Shown: positions 42,493-51,894 of the stretch, piece after piece
How positions within the stretch are numbered: the stretch's first letter is position 1
Layout of the letters: each line of letters begins with the position of its first letter
The notes under the pieces: generated by a model
The model's database searches: none
What the model saw: only the letters and a program-made list of their open reading frames with translations
What the model was told of the DNA's origin: nothing
Source: Paucibacter sediminis
Lineage (GTDB): Bacteria > Pseudomonadota > Gammaproteobacteria > Burkholderiales > Burkholderiaceae_C
NCBI RefSeq assembly: GCF_030254645.1
Contig: NZ_CP116346.1
Span: forward strand, 186,001 to 250,000
Length of the DNA: 64,000 nucleotides
Reading direction: 5' to 3'
Program-made: the position numbers and the translations under genes

Positions 42493-43335
42493 ATGTCCAT
42501 CCATCCGGCTCCGCTGTCAGCGCTGGCGCATGCCCTGCGCGCGGCCGCCTATCTGCTGGCATGCCTCCTGGCCTGCCTCGGCGCGAGCCTGCCGGCGGCG
42601 GCGCGCGAATGCGAGCGCGTGCTGATCACGGCCGATCCGGCCTATCCGCCCCTGCATTGGTACGACGGCCAGACCCTGCGCGGCGCCAGCATCGACCTCA
42701 CCGTGGAGGTGCTGCAGCGCCTCAAGCTGCCCTATGAAGTGCGCTATCTGGGCCCGCTGAACCGCGTCATGCGCGCCGCCCAGGCCGGCGAGGTCGACAT
42801 GGTGGTGACGCTCAAGGACACCCCCGAGCGGCGCGAGTTCCTCAGCTATCCGGCCACGCCCGCGTTCGTGAATCCGATTGCGGTGTTCGTGCACCGGGCG
42901 CGCAGCTTCAGCTACCACGGGCCCGAGGACCTGCGCGGCCGGGCCGGCGGCATGGCGGCGGGCAACCGCATGGCCGGCGCGGAGGGCCAGCGCCTGATGG
43001 ACGAACTCAAGATCGAGCAGGCGCTGGACGCCTCCGCCAATTTCCGCAAGCTGCAGCTGGGCCGCATCGACTACTTCATCACCGGGCTCTACACCGGCCT
43101 GGCGACGCTGTCGACCCGCCCCGACGGCGCCGATTTCATGGCGCTGCGCCCCTATCTGCAGGAGTCCTTCAACTACACCCCCTTTGTGAAGGCCAGCCCC
43201 TGCGCAGTGCATCTGCTCGATTTCGACCGCGAGCTGCGCCTGCTGCTGCGCACCGGCGCCGCCGAGCGCATCCTGAGCAGCAACCTCGAGGCCTGGCGCA
43301 GCAAGCCGGTCGTGATGACGGCGCCAACGCATTGA
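42493..43335 (+). CDS. Periplasmic amino-acid-type solute-binding protein (SBP_bac_3)
   Basis: A 280-residue exported protein; the signal segment ends near PAAARE, the mature part has CERVLITADPAYPPLHWYDG, GASIDLTVEVLQRL and VDMVVTLKDTPERREFLSYP. These are the ligand-binding signatures of polar amino-acid binding proteins. No permease or ATPase gene is adjacent, so it may be a stand-alone binding or chemosensory protein. Whether it belongs to the purine operon (56 bases upstream) is unclear. Confidence 0.8.
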   Translation: MSIHPAPLSALAHALRAAAYLLACLLACLGASLPAAARECERVLITADPAYPPLHWYDGQTLRGASIDLTVEVLQRLKLPYEVRYLGPLNRVMRAAQAGEVDMVVTLKDTPERREFLSYPATPAFVNPIAVFVHRARSFSYHGPEDLRGRAGGMAAGNRMAGAEGQRLMDELKIEQALDASANFRKLQLGRIDYFITGLYTGLATLSTRPDGADFMALRPYLQESFNYTPFVKASPCAVHLLDFDRELRLLLRTGAAERILSSNLEAWRSKPVVMTAPTH

Positions 43336-43366
43336 AGCCGAAGCCGCCGCGCGGCCCCCATCGTCT

Positions 43367-43380
43367 ATGACCTTGGTCAA
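43367..43380. promoter_or_regulatory. FNR-like operator upstream of copper uptake cluster
   Basis: ATGACCTTGGTCAA contains the perfect palindrome TGACCTTGGTCA; on the minus strand it reads TTGACCAAGGTCAT, an FNR-type TTGAY-N4-RTCAT arrangement. It lies 35 bases before the first gene of the cluster. Confidence 0.6.
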
Positions 43381-43415
43381 GCGGCCGCGCGCCGGGGCCT
43401 CGCTAGAATCGCGCC

Positions 43416-43826
43416 GTGCCCCCTCGCCGCTCCCACCGCCCCGCATCGCTGCTGTCACGCTGGCTGGTCGTCCTGACCTTCTGGCTGGCGGCCTGCGTGC
43501 CCGCGGTATCGCTGGCGCTGGCGGCCGAGCGCGGCGATCTGCCGCCCTGGACGCAGCTGTGCCGCGCCAGCCTGGTGGGCCCGCGCGCCCAGCCCGCGGC
43601 GGCCGCCATCCAGCCGGATGCGCAGACCGGCACCCATGGCCTGTTCGCCGGCTGCGCCTGGTGCGGCCTGCAGGTGCAGGACCTGAGCCTGCCGCCGCCG
43701 GCCGCGCCGGCCCTGACCCTGCGCCAGGATCTGCGCGAGGCCCTGCCCGCCTTGGGCCTGGGCACGGCCATGCGGCCGGCCCCCTGGCCCAGCGCGCCGG
43801 CGCGCGCGCCACCGCAAGGCGTCTGA
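43416..43826 (+). CDS. DUF2946 exported protein (copy 1)
   Basis: A 136-residue protein starting at GTG 43416. It has one N-terminal hydrophobic segment (SRWLVVLTFWLAACVPAVSLALA) and a conserved Cys/His region: WTQLCRASLVG, then HGLFAGCAWCGLQVQDLSLPPP. DUF2946 proteins accompany TonB receptors and PCuAC chaperones in copper clusters. The CAWCGLQ motif and its partner Cys suggest metal binding in the periplasm. A second copy lies at 44385, so the PCuAC gene is flanked by paralogues. Confidence 0.78.
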   Translation: MPPRRSHRPASLLSRWLVVLTFWLAACVPAVSLALAAERGDLPPWTQLCRASLVGPRAQPAAAAIQPDAQTGTHGLFAGCAWCGLQVQDLSLPPPAAPALTLRQDLREALPALGLGTAMRPAPWPSAPARAPPQGV

Positions 43827-43922
43827 GATCCGTTCGCGCGGGCGCCCTTGCCCGCAAGCTCCGCTCGGGCGCGCCCGCCTCCGAGTGCTCAGTCCCCTCT
43901 CGCTTGCCAGGAGCCACCGCTC

Positions 43923-44372
43923 ATGAAATCCATCTTCAAAATTTCGCTCGCCATCGCCAGCCTGGCTCTCGCCGGCCAGGCGCTCGCCCAGGTTGACGTC
44001 AGCCAGGCCTGGGTGCGCGCCACCGTGGCCCAGCAAAAGGCCACCGGCGCCTTTCTCCAGCTCAAGGCCAAGCGCGACAGCCGCCTGGTCGAGGCGCACA
44101 GCAAGGCCGCCGGCGTGGTCGAGGTGCACGAGATGGTGATGGACGGCAGCACCATGAAGATGCGCGCCGTGCCGGCGCTGGAGCTGCCGGCCGGCCAGCT
44201 GGTGGAGCTCAAGCCGGGCGGCCTGCACGTCATGCTGATGGACCTGAAGCAGCCCATCAAGGCCGGCGACAAGCTGGTGCTGACCCTGGTGTTCGAGGAT
44301 AAGGCCAGCAAGCAGCGCGAGAGCGTCGAGGTGCAGGCCGAGGCGCGCCAGCTGGGCATGCCCGCGCACTGA
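43923..44372 (+). CDS. PCuAC-type periplasmic copper chaperone
   Basis: A 149-residue protein with a signal peptide (MKSIFKISLAIASLALAGQALAQ) and a cupredoxin-like domain. The Cu(I) site is the H-M-x10-M-x21-H-x-M style set visible in VEVHEMVMDGSTMKMRAVPALELPAG and GGLHVMLMDLKQPIKAGD (cited by HEMVMDGSTMKM and LHVMLMDL). PCuAC delivers copper to the CuA or CuB sites of heme-copper oxidases, sometimes with Sco. Its place between two DUF2946 proteins and before a TonB receptor supports copper import. Confidence 0.9.
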   Translation: MKSIFKISLAIASLALAGQALAQVDVSQAWVRATVAQQKATGAFLQLKAKRDSRLVEAHSKAAGVVEVHEMVMDGSTMKMRAVPALELPAGQLVELKPGGLHVMLMDLKQPIKAGDKLVLTLVFEDKASKQRESVEVQAEARQLGMPAH

Positions 44373-44384
44373 AAAAGTAAGCCC

Positions 44385-44783
44385 ATGCTGCTGCGCCGCC
44401 CCGGGTTGACGAGCCGCTGGCTGGTCAATCTGTGCCTGCTGTTCGCGATGCTGGCCCCGGCCGCCTCGCAGGCGCTGGCCTGGGCGCGCGGCGATGCGCT
44501 GGCCTGGAGCCAGGTCTGCCGCAGCAGCGTGGTGGCGCCGCGCGCCGAGAAGCGCGACCCTGCCGGCGCGCGCGAGCAGGACCCCACCCATGGGCTGCTG
44601 GCGCATTGCCCGTTCTGCGGCCTGCAGGCGCAAGACCTGGCACCGCCACCCGCGGCCGCGCTGCCGGCGCTGCAACTGCTGCCGCTGCACTTCGAGATGC
44701 CCGCGCGCTTCTACAGCGCGCCAAGAACACCCTTCACCTGGCGCCCGGCGCAATCGCGCGCACCTCCGTCCCTGCTGGCCTGA
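44385..44783 (+). CDS. DUF2946 exported protein (copy 2)
   Basis: A 132-residue paralogue of the protein at 43416, with the hydrophobic segment SRWLVNLCLLFAMLAPAASQALA and the motif pair WSQVCRSSVVAPRA and HGLLAHCPFCGLQAQDLAPPP. The CPFCGLQ motif replaces CAWCGLQ of copy 1. It starts 12 bases after the PCuAC gene, so the three form one unit. Function is unknown beyond association with copper genes. Confidence 0.8.
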   Translation: MLLRRPGLTSRWLVNLCLLFAMLAPAASQALAWARGDALAWSQVCRSSVVAPRAEKRDPAGAREQDPTHGLLAHCPFCGLQAQDLAPPPAAALPALQLLPLHFEMPARFYSAPRTPFTWRPAQSRAPPSLLA

Positions 44784-44858
44784 TTCACCAGCAATCCCTG
44801 GCAAGTTGCCAGGGCCCACATCCGCTCGGCCGATAGGTCGACGCACATTCGAATCGCC

Positions 44859-47246
44859 ATGAAGTTTCCCTCCATGCCCAGGCTCTTGTGCCTGGCAATC
44901 ACGGCCGCCCTGTCCGCCGCCCAGGCCTGCGAAGACTGCGGCGATGACGCCGTGGAAATTGCCGCCACGCCCTCCGCCTCCCCCGTCGCCAAGCTCGACA
45001 TCGTGATGATCGTCGGCCAGGCGCCCAGCTCGCTGCCGACCCACATCCCCACCACCATGGAAGGCATCACGGCCGAGGAGATCGCGCGCAGCATCAATGC
45101 CACCGATGCCCAGGACGCCCTCAAATACCTGCCCAGCCTGCTGGTGCGCAAGCGCTATATCGGCGACTACAACCACGCCGTGCTCTCCACCCGCGCCTCG
45201 GGCACCGGCAACAGCGCGCGCTCGCTGGTGTTTGCCGACGGCATCCAGCTCTCCAACCTGCTCGGCAACGGCGCCAGCTTCACGCCGCGCTGGGGGCTGG
45301 TGACGCCGGAGGAGATCGCGCGCGTGGACGTGCTCTACGGCCCCTTCTCGGCCGCCTATGCCGGCAATTCGGTGGGCGCGGTGGTGGACTACCAGACGCG
45401 CAGCCCCAAGGCCTTCGAGGCCCATGCCAAGCTCGGCCTGTTCCACCAGCCCTTCAAGCTCTACGGCAGCGAGGCCAACTACGGCGGCCAGCATGCCAGC
45501 GCCTCGCTGGGCGACCGCGCCGGCGCCTTCTCCTGGTGGATCAATGTGAACCGCCTCGACAGCGATGGCCAGCCGCTCACCTTCATCACCAAGCCGCTCT
45601 CCAGCAGCGCGCCGGCCGCCGGCGCCCCGCCGCTGAGCGGCAGCATCCTGAACGCCGACAAGAGCAACACGCCCTGGCTGCTGCTGGGCGCCGGCACCCA
45701 GATGCACACGGTGCAGCAGCATGCCAAGATCAAGCTCGCCTACGCGCTGAGCCCGAGCCTGCGCGCCAGCTACACCCTGGGTTGGTGGGGCAATGAGACG
45801 CGCAACCAGAGCATCAGCTATCTGCGCGACGCCGCCGGCATGCCCTTCTATGCCGCGGCCGCCAACAGCGGCACGGCCAAGGCCACGCCCGTCAGCCTCG
45901 ATGGCAAGGGCTACAGCCTGGGCGCGAACGATTTCGGCCAGTCGCGCGACGCGCTGCAGCACCTGATGCAGGGCCTCTCGATCAAGAGCCACAGCGGCGG
46001 CGCGTTCGACTTCGAGCTGGCCGCCAGCGCCTACCAGTACGACCGCGACGAGTCGCGCGCGCCGCTGCTGGCGCGCCCCGGCGCCGATGCAGGCGGCAGC
46101 GGCCGCCTCACCGACCAGGGCGGCACCGGCTGGTCCACGCTGGCGGCCAAGGGCGTGCTGCGCCCCGGCGCCGGGCATGTGCTGGACTTCGGCCTGCAGC
46201 AGGACAGCTACCGCTGGCGCCAGCGCGTCAGCGAGCTGGCCGACTGGCGCGGCGGCGCGCCCACGGCGCTGTTCACCGCCTTCAGCGGCCGCACCGAGCT
46301 GCGCAGCGCCTACGCCCAAGATGCCTGGACGCTGAGCCCGGCGCTGCAGGCCGTGCTGGGCCTGCGCGCCGAGGAATGGCGCGCCAGCGAGGGCAGCAAG
46401 ACGGCCTCGCCGGCCTCGGACGGCAAGACCCTGGGCTTCGCCACGCGCGTGGCGCGCGCGCTCTCGCCCAAGGCCGCGCTGGGCCTCGAGATCAACGCCG
46501 ACTGGACCGCCAAGCTCTCCACCGGCCGGGCCGTGCGCTTCCCCACCGCGGGCGAGCTCTACCAGGGCGGCGTGAGCGCCGGCGGCGCCTATGTGCCCAA
46601 CGACCCCGTCACCAACCCGGATCTGAAGCCCGAGCGCGGCTGGACCAGCGAACTCAGCCTGGGCTGGTCGGACGGCACGCGGCAGCAGCTGCGCGGCACG
46701 CTGTTCCACGAGGATACGCGCGATGCGCTGTACGCGCAGGCCGCGGTGATCGAGGGCAGGTCGGTCAGCAGCACGCAGAACATCGCGCGCATGCGCACGC
46801 TGGGCATGGAGCTGTCCTACCAGGGCAGCGATCTGCTCACGCGGGGCCTGGAGCTGGCCGCCAGCCTGACCTACGCGGACTCCAAGATCCTCGCCAACGA
46901 GGGCTTCGTCGCGCAGCCGGGCGACACCATCGGCCGCCAGCAGCCGCGCGTGCCGAAGTGGCGCGCCACCGCGCTGCTGAGCTACGCGCTGACGCCGGCG
47001 CTCTCGGCCTCCTACGGCCTGCGCTACTCGGGCCGCCAGTACGGCACGCTCAACAACAGCGACCCCAACGGCTTTGCCTACCAGGGCTTCTCGAAGTTCT
47101 TCACCACCGATGTACGCATGCAGTGGCAGGTGAGCAAGCAATGGACCCTGGCCGGCGGCATCGACAACCTCAACAACTACCAGTACTGGAACTTCCACCC
47201 CTATCCGCAGCGGACCTTCCATGCGGAACTGAAGTTCGACCTCTGA
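44859..47246 (+). CDS. TonB-dependent receptor, probable copper receptor
   Basis: A 795-residue outer-membrane receptor. The signal peptide ends near AAQA and the mature N-terminus is CEDCGDDAVEI, an unusual Cys pair. The plug domain has LDIVMIVGQAPSSLP, DALKYLPSLLVRKRYIGDYN and LVFADGIQLSNLLG; the barrel ends in AELKFDL. Met/His residues and the surrounding PCuAC, DUF2946 and YcnI genes suggest import of copper or a copper chelate, as for OprC-like receptors. The ligand is inference. Confidence 0.85.
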   Translation: MKFPSMPRLLCLAITAALSAAQACEDCGDDAVEIAATPSASPVAKLDIVMIVGQAPSSLPTHIPTTMEGITAEEIARSINATDAQDALKYLPSLLVRKRYIGDYNHAVLSTRASGTGNSARSLVFADGIQLSNLLGNGASFTPRWGLVTPEEIARVDVLYGPFSAAYAGNSVGAVVDYQTRSPKAFEAHAKLGLFHQPFKLYGSEANYGGQHASASLGDRAGAFSWWINVNRLDSDGQPLTFITKPLSSSAPAAGAPPLSGSILNADKSNTPWLLLGAGTQMHTVQQHAKIKLAYALSPSLRASYTLGWWGNETRNQSISYLRDAAGMPFYAAAANSGTAKATPVSLDGKGYSLGANDFGQSRDALQHLMQGLSIKSHSGGAFDFELAASAYQYDRDESRAPLLARPGADAGGSGRLTDQGGTGWSTLAAKGVLRPGAGHVLDFGLQQDSYRWRQRVSELADWRGGAPTALFTAFSGRTELRSAYAQDAWTLSPALQAVLGLRAEEWRASEGSKTASPASDGKTLGFATRVARALSPKAALGLEINADWTAKLSTGRAVRFPTAGELYQGGVSAGGAYVPNDPVTNPDLKPERGWTSELSLGWSDGTRQQLRGTLFHEDTRDALYAQAAVIEGRSVSSTQNIARMRTLGMELSYQGSDLLTRGLELAASLTYADSKILANEGFVAQPGDTIGRQQPRVPKWRATALLSYALTPALSASYGLRYSGRQYGTLNNSDPNGFAYQGFSKFFTTDVRMQWQVSKQWTLAGGIDNLNNYQYWNFHPYPQRTFHAELKFDL

Positions 47247-47258
47247 GCGGAGCACCTC

Positions 47259-47780
47259 ATGCAAATCATCAAACCCATCCTGTTCAGCGCCCTGCTGCTG
47301 AGCGCCGCCGCCCACGCCCATGTCACGCTAGAGCAGCCCGAGGCCCCGGCAGGCAGCCCCTACAAGGCGGTGCTGCGCATCGGCCATGGCTGCGAGGGCT
47401 CGGCCACCACGCGCGTGAGCGTGATCCTGCCGCCCGGCTTCCGCGGCGCCAAACCCGTCCCCAAGCCGGGCTGGACGCTGGCGCTGCGCCGCGAAAAGCT
47501 CGCCACGCCCTACGAGAGCCATGGGCGCAGCGTCACCGAGGAACTGGCCGAGGTGAGCTGGACCGCCAGCAGCGAGGCCTCCTATCTGCAGGACGACTGG
47601 TACGACGAGTTCGCGCTGCGCGGCAGCCTGCCGGCCACGCCCGGCACGCTCTGGTTCAAGGTCAAGCAGACCTGCGTGAAGGGCGAGTGGGACTGGAGCG
47701 AGGTGCCGGCCAGCGGTAGCAGCAGCAAGGGCCTCAAGGCCCCGGCGGTGCGGCTGGAGCTGCGTCCGACGGCGCCCTAG
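47259..47780 (+). CDS. YcnI-family (DUF1775) copper-binding protein
   Basis: A 173-residue exported protein; signal cleavage after AHA would leave His as residue 1 of the mature chain (HVTLEQPEA). That is the mono-histidine brace arrangement known for YcnI, which binds Cu(II) with a nearby Glu and Trp. Further features are [33 protein letters not shown] and [20 protein letters not shown] (cited by AEVSWTAS and DDWYDEF). It closes the copper cluster 12 bases after the receptor. The 3' end overlaps the convergent GGDEF/EAL gene by 47 bases. Confidence 0.9.
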   Translation: MQIIKPILFSALLLSAAAHAHVTLEQPEAPAGSPYKAVLRIGHGCEGSATTRVSVILPPGFRGAKPVPKPGWTLALRREKLATPYESHGRSVTEELAEVSWTASSEASYLQDDWYDEFALRGSLPATPGTLWFKVKQTCVKGEWDWSEVPASGSSSKGLKAPAVRLELRPTAP

Positions 47781-50595
47781 CGGGCGCGTCCAGCCAGCGC
47801 TCGAGCAGCTGCGCCGCCGGCATCGGCCGGCCGAAATGGTAGCCCTGCACGGTGTCGCAGCCGGCCTGGCGCAGGAACTCGGCCTGGTGCGGCTGTTCCA
47901 CGCCCTCGGCCACCGTGTGCAGGCCCAGCGCGCGGGCCAGCGCGATGACGGCGTGCACGATCGCCTCGCCGCCGCTGTCCTCGCCGATGTCGCGCACAAA
48001 GGACTGGTCGATCTTGAGCCGGTGCAGCGGCAGCCGACGCAGATAGGCCAGGCTCGAATGGCCGGTGCCGAAATCGTCGATCGCGAATTCGACCCCCAGG
48101 CTCAGCAGCTCCTGCAGATGCCGCTGCGCCTGCTCGGGCTGGCGCATGATCAGCGACTCGGTGACCTCCAGCTCCAGGCGCGCGCCGGCCAGGCCGCTGT
48201 GCGCCAGCGCCTGCGCCACCCGCGCCATGTGCTGCGGGTCCTCGATCTGCTGCACCGAGAGGTTGACGGCGATGCGCGGCACGCGCAGGCCCTGGGCCTC
48301 CCAGGCCACCATCTGCGCGCAGGCCTGCTGCAGCACCCAGTCGCCGATCTCGCTGATCAGGCCCACCTCTTCGGCCAGCGGGATGAACTGCGCCGGCGAC
48401 ACCAGGCCCAGCTGCGGATGCTGCCAGCGCACCAGCGCCTCCACGCCGGCCAGGGCGCCGCTGCGCAGATCGATCTGGGGCTGGAAATGCAGCCGCAGTT
48501 CGCCGCGCCCGGCGGCGCCGCGCAGCGCCGTTTCCATCATCAGGCGTTCCAGCACCCCCGCGGCCAGGCCGGGCTCGAAGAACTGGTAGGCATTGCGCCC
48601 CTTGGTCTTGGCCTCGTACATGGCGCGTTCGGCATGCCGCACCAGGGTGTCGGCGTCGCTGGCGTCCTCGGGGAACAGGCTGATGCCCAGACTCAGCGTC
48701 ACCACCAGGGCATGGCCACCGATATGGAAGGCGCGCTCGAAATCGAGCAGCAGGCGCTGCGCGCAGGCCAGGCAGCCATGCACGCTGGCATCGTCGTCCA
48801 GCACCAGGCCGAACTCGTCGCCGCCCAGGCGCGCCAGCAGCGTGGTGGGCGGCAGCAGCGCGCGCAGGCGCTGGCTGGCGGAGCGCAGCAGCTCGTCGCC
48901 GAGCGGATGGCCGAGCGTGTCGTTGACGTTCTTGAAGCGGTCGAGGTCGACGAAGATCATCGCCAGCACCCGGCCGTCGCGGCGGGCACGCTCGATCGCC
49001 TGCTGCAGCCCCTCGCGGAACACGGTGCGGTTGGGCAGGCTGGTGAGGGCGTCGTGGCCGCTCAGGTGGTCCAGCTGCTGCTGCGCCTCGCGCATCAGGC
49101 TGAGGTCGTTCAGCACGCTCACATAGTTGGTGACCTCGCCGCGCTCGTTCTTCACCACGCTCAGCGTGACCCAGGCCGGGAAGATCTCGCCGCTCTTGCG
49201 CCGGTTCCAGATCTCGCCATGCCAGCGCCCGGTGTGGAGCAGGCTGGTCCAGAGCTCGCGGTAGAAGCCGGGCGACTGGCGGCCCGACTGCATCAGGCGT
49301 GGATTGCGGCCCAGCACCTCGGCCTCGGCGTAGCCGGAGATCTGGGTGAAGGCGGGGTTCACCGCGACGATGCGGGCCTGCGCATCGGTCAGCATGATGG
49401 CCTCGCTGGTGCTCTCGAACACGCTCGCGGCCTGGCGCAGCTTTTCCTCGGCGGCGCGCCGGCTGCTGATGTCCTGGATCACTGTCACGATGCCGGGCGC
49501 GGGCACGCCCTCGGCGCCCATGCTGGCCACCGTCAGCGACAGCCAGATCGTCGTGCCATCGGCGCGCACAAAGCGCGCCTCGGTTTCGAACTCGTGGATC
49601 TGCCCCTCCCGCAGGGCTTCCAGTTGCGGCTGCAGGCGTACCAGGTCCTGCGGGTCGGCCAGCTCGCGCCAGGCCTTGCCGCACAGGTCCACCTGGCTCC
49701 AGCCCAGGATCTGCGCGCAGCGCTGGTTGACGCGCTCCACCCGCCCCTGCGCGTCGGTCTGCGCCACGCCCACGGCGGCGAGCTCGAACAGCGCGCGAAA
49801 ACGCTGCTCGCTCTCGGCCAGCGCCGCACCGGCGGCCAGGCTCTCGGTCTCGCGGCGCTCCAGCGCCCCCAGCATGCTGTCGAAGCCTTCGCCCAGGCGG
49901 CCCAGCTCGTTGTGGCGCTGCGCGCCGAGGCGGAAGCCGCGCTGGCCCAGGCTGACCTGGTCGAGCGCATCCACCAGGCGCTGCAGGCCGCGCGTCAGCC
50001 CATCGGCGATCAGCACCGCCACCACGCCGCCCAGCAGCAGGGCCAGCAGCAGCATCCACAGGGCCTGGGTGCGCGCCTGCTCGACGCCGCGCTGCACCGC
50101 CTCGTTGCCCATGCCCACGCGCGCCCAGCCGAGCTGGCGCGCGCCCGCCATCACCGGCGCCGCCATGTCGGTGAAGGTCTCGCTGGCCGCCACGATCTGC
50201 ACCCGCGCCGGCTGCGCCAGCAAGGCCCGGCTGGCGGCGTCGCTCATGAAACGGCCGGTATGGCCGGCCTGGCTGTGCGCCATCACGCGCCCCTGCAGCG
50301 ACACCAGCATGGCATAGCGCACCTCGGAGGCCTGGGCCACCGAGGCAATCACCTCCTGCATGCCCGCCAGGTCGTCCGCCATCACCCAGGGCGCGGCGCT
50401 GACCGCCAGCGCGCCGGCCAGGTCGCGCGCCTGGGCCAGATGCTGCGCGCGCAGCAGCTCGCTCTGCGTGCGCAGCTGCTGCCAGGCCAGCAGGCTCACG
50501 CACAGCGCCAGGCTGGCCGCCATGCCCAGCATCAGCTGCATGCGGATGGAGATGCCACGCCACCAGGCCAGCAGCGGCCGCAACAGTCGCATCAT
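47734..50595 (-). CDS. Membrane GGDEF/EAL protein with HAMP and two PAS domains
   Basis: A 953-residue cyclic-di-GMP enzyme. Order: membrane segment (about 15-38), periplasmic sensor region, second membrane segment (about 178-200), HAMP, PAS 1 (about 262-385), PAS 2 (about 390-510), GGDEF (about 515-680) and EAL (about 690-935). The cyclase site reads [11 protein letters not shown] and the phosphodiesterase site [23 protein letters not shown] and DQSFVRDI, so both could be active. It is coupled by ATGA to the PhnD-like lipoprotein upstream, which is probably the sensor ligand protein for its periplasmic part. Confidence 0.93.
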   Translation of the reverse strand: MMRLLRPLLAWWRGISIRMQLMLGMAASLALCVSLLAWQQLRTQSELLRAQHLAQARDLAGALAVSAAPWVMADDLAGMQEVIASVAQASEVRYAMLVSLQGRVMAHSQAGHTGRFMSDAASRALLAQPARVQIVAASETFTDMAAPVMAGARQLGWARVGMGNEAVQRGVEQARTQALWMLLLALLLGGVVAVLIADGLTRGLQRLVDALDQVSLGQRGFRLGAQRHNELGRLGEGFDSMLGALERRETESLAAGAALAESEQRFRALFELAAVGVAQTDAQGRVERVNQRCAQILGWSQVDLCGKAWRELADPQDLVRLQPQLEALREGQIHEFETEARFVRADGTTIWLSLTVASMGAEGVPAPGIVTVIQDISSRRAAEEKLRQAASVFESTSEAIMLTDAQARIVAVNPAFTQISGYAEAEVLGRNPRLMQSGRQSPGFYRELWTSLLHTGRWHGEIWNRRKSGEIFPAWVTLSVVKNERGEVTNYVSVLNDLSLMREAQQQLDHLSGHDALTSLPNRTVFREGLQQAIERARRDGRVLAMIFVDLDRFKNVNDTLGHPLGDELLRSASQRLRALLPPTTLLARLGGDEFGLVLDDDASVHGCLACAQRLLLDFERAFHIGGHALVVTLSLGISLFPEDASDADTLVRHAERAMYEAKTKGRNAYQFFEPGLAAGVLERLMMETALRGAAGRGELRLHFQPQIDLRSGALAGVEALVRWQHPQLGLVSPAQFIPLAEEVGLISEIGDWVLQQACAQMVAWEAQGLRVPRIAVNLSVQQIEDPQHMARVAQALAHSGLAGARLELEVTESLIMRQPEQAQRHLQELLSLGVEFAIDDFGTGHSSLAYLRRLPLHRLKIDQSFVRDIGEDSGGEAIVHAVIALARALGLHTVAEGVEQPHQAEFLRQAGCDTVQGYHFGRPMPAAQLLERWLDAPARAPSDAAPAAPPGP

Positions 50596-51506
50596 CCCTG
50601 CACCCCGCGCACCGAGCGCTCGAATTCGTCCATGAACTGGCGCACCGGCCGATAGGTCGCCTCGTCGGCGCCCTCGAACAGCGTCAGCGGGATGCGCGCC
50701 AGCAAGACCTGACCCTCGGCGTGACGATGCAGCTCCAGCAGCAGCTGGCGCAGCCGCGCCACCAGCGCGGCCGGCACGTCGTCGCGCGCCACCAGGGCGT
50801 TGTTGGGCAGGGTGTCGGTCTGCCAGGCCTGCACCAGCCGGGCGGCCTCGTCGGGATGCTCGCGCTGGAAGGCGCGCCAGGGCAGCGGCCAGGTCGACGC
50901 CGCCGCGGTGTTGCCCAGCACGGTGTTCATGATGGCCGACTCCTGCGAGCCGACGTAACGCTGCTCATAGGCGGCCAGCGGCAGGCCGTGGCGGTGCAGG
51001 AAGTACTGCGGCATCATGGTCGCCGCCAGCGCGCTGCGCGCCGGGAAGCTGATGGCGCGGCCACGCAGATCGGCGATCGCGTGCACCGGCCCGTCACGCC
51101 GCAGCAGCAGGATGCCGCGGAAGGATTCGTCGTCGCCCATCTTGGCGAACACGCGATAGCCATGCCGGCTGGCCAGCAGGGTCTGGTAGGGATTGGGCAG
51201 GGCGAAGGCGAAGCGCCGCTGCTGCAGCTGGCGCTCGAACTCCTCGTAGTTGCGCGAGGCCTGCAGCTTGAGCCTGGCCTCGGGCAGCTGGCGGTTGAGC
51301 CAGTCCACCAGAGGCCCGTAGACCTCGAACAGCTTGGCCGGGTTGTGCAGGGGATGGACCGCGAACAGCAACTCGCCCTCGGCCCCCGCCGGCGCATCGG
51401 CATAGCTGGGCTGGTAGTCGCCGGCCGGCGCGGGGTCGCGGCCGCAGGCCGCCAGGCTCGTCAGGCCGGCCAGGCAGGCGCGCCTCGTCCACATCCGCAA
51501 AATCAC
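50592..51506 (-). CDS. PhnD-like phosphate/phosphonate-type binding lipoprotein
   Basis: A 304-residue exported protein with lipobox SLAAC (Cys about residue 21), so it is likely anchored in a membrane. The PhnD/SsuA fold is indicated by [73 protein letters not shown] and [20 protein letters not shown] (cited by [19 protein letters not shown]). No transporter genes are present; it is coupled to the GGDEF/EAL gene. It therefore probably acts in sensing rather than uptake. A copy of the dispersed 14-mer lies near its 3' end (50702-50715). Confidence 0.85.
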   Translation of the reverse strand: MILRMWTRRACLAGLTSLAACGRDPAPAGDYQPSYADAPAGAEGELLFAVHPLHNPAKLFEVYGPLVDWLNRQLPEARLKLQASRNYEEFERQLQQRRFAFALPNPYQTLLASRHGYRVFAKMGDDESFRGILLLRRDGPVHAIADLRGRAISFPARSALAATMMPQYFLHRHGLPLAAYEQRYVGSQESAIMNTVLGNTAAASTWPLPWRAFQREHPDEAARLVQAWQTDTLPNNALVARDDVPAALVARLRQLLLELHRHAEGQVLLARIPLTLFEGADEATYRPVRQFMDEFERSVRGVQG

Positions 51507-51844
51507 GCCCCTCTGGTCAGGATCGGTCGAAATAGCGGGAAAAACAGACCATCAAGATTGCCTCGATAGTGGCGCCTTCTTCGGCGCAATACCCCGCTTG
51601 CCCTTGGCCGATGATAGCCTCATGCGCTTTCGCAACAGCCGCCCCGCCCCCGTCCGCGTGCCGTATCACCGGCCCGCTCCACGTCGCGGTCTGGCGTCTG
51701 TGCCGGCCATGCCACTGATTTCATAGCGCCCGGGCCGCGTGCCGCCCGGCGGCTCGCTCTTGCCTGCGCATTTGCGCTCGCCTCCACACCGCAGCCCCAC
51801 AGGCTTTTGCCATGTCCACGGGCGGTGTCTTATTCAGCGCATTT
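51507..51844 (+). ncRNA. Gap with candidate small RNA ending at an intrinsic terminator
   Basis: The 388 bases between two leftward genes hold no convincing CDS but end, on the plus strand, in a perfect terminator. This suggests a plus-strand transcript from an undefined promoter; I see no clear -35/-10 pair. Short GC-rich dyads occur, for example GCGCCTTCTTCGGCGC at about 51570. Promoter elements for the PhnD-like gene must lie at the left end. The exact 5' end and identity are unknown; it does not match 6S, SRP or tmRNA as I know them. Confidence 0.35.
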
Positions 51845-51880
51845 GGGCGGACCCCTCACCGGGTCCGCCCTTCTTTCTTT
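51845..51880 (+). terminator. Strong rho-independent terminator
   Basis: GGGCGGACCC (51845-51854), loop CTCACC and GGGTCCGCCC (51861-51870) form a perfect 10-pair stem, followed by TTCTTTCTTT on the plus strand. On the minus strand the stem is followed by AAATGCGC, so it is oriented for plus-strand transcription, for which no gene is visible upstream. Confidence 0.85.
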
Positions 51881-51894
51881 AGCCGCGCGAGCGC

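Noticed and set aside
43455-47321. A 1288-codon open frame on the minus strand opposite the copper cluster
   Set aside because: Composition (Ala/Gly/Arg/Gln-rich, no motif) is typical of antisense frames created by GC-rich codon bias; the plus strand holds recognisable genes throughout. The same applies to the long opposite-strand frames at 13531-15795 (minus), 33234-34997 (minus) and 47836-50655 (plus).
51507-51844. Cobalamin riboswitch in the gap before the haloperoxidase-like gene
   Set aside because: A GCCACTG-like string near 51709 first suggested it, but the B12 box and the remaining conserved blocks are absent and no B12-related gene follows on that strand.
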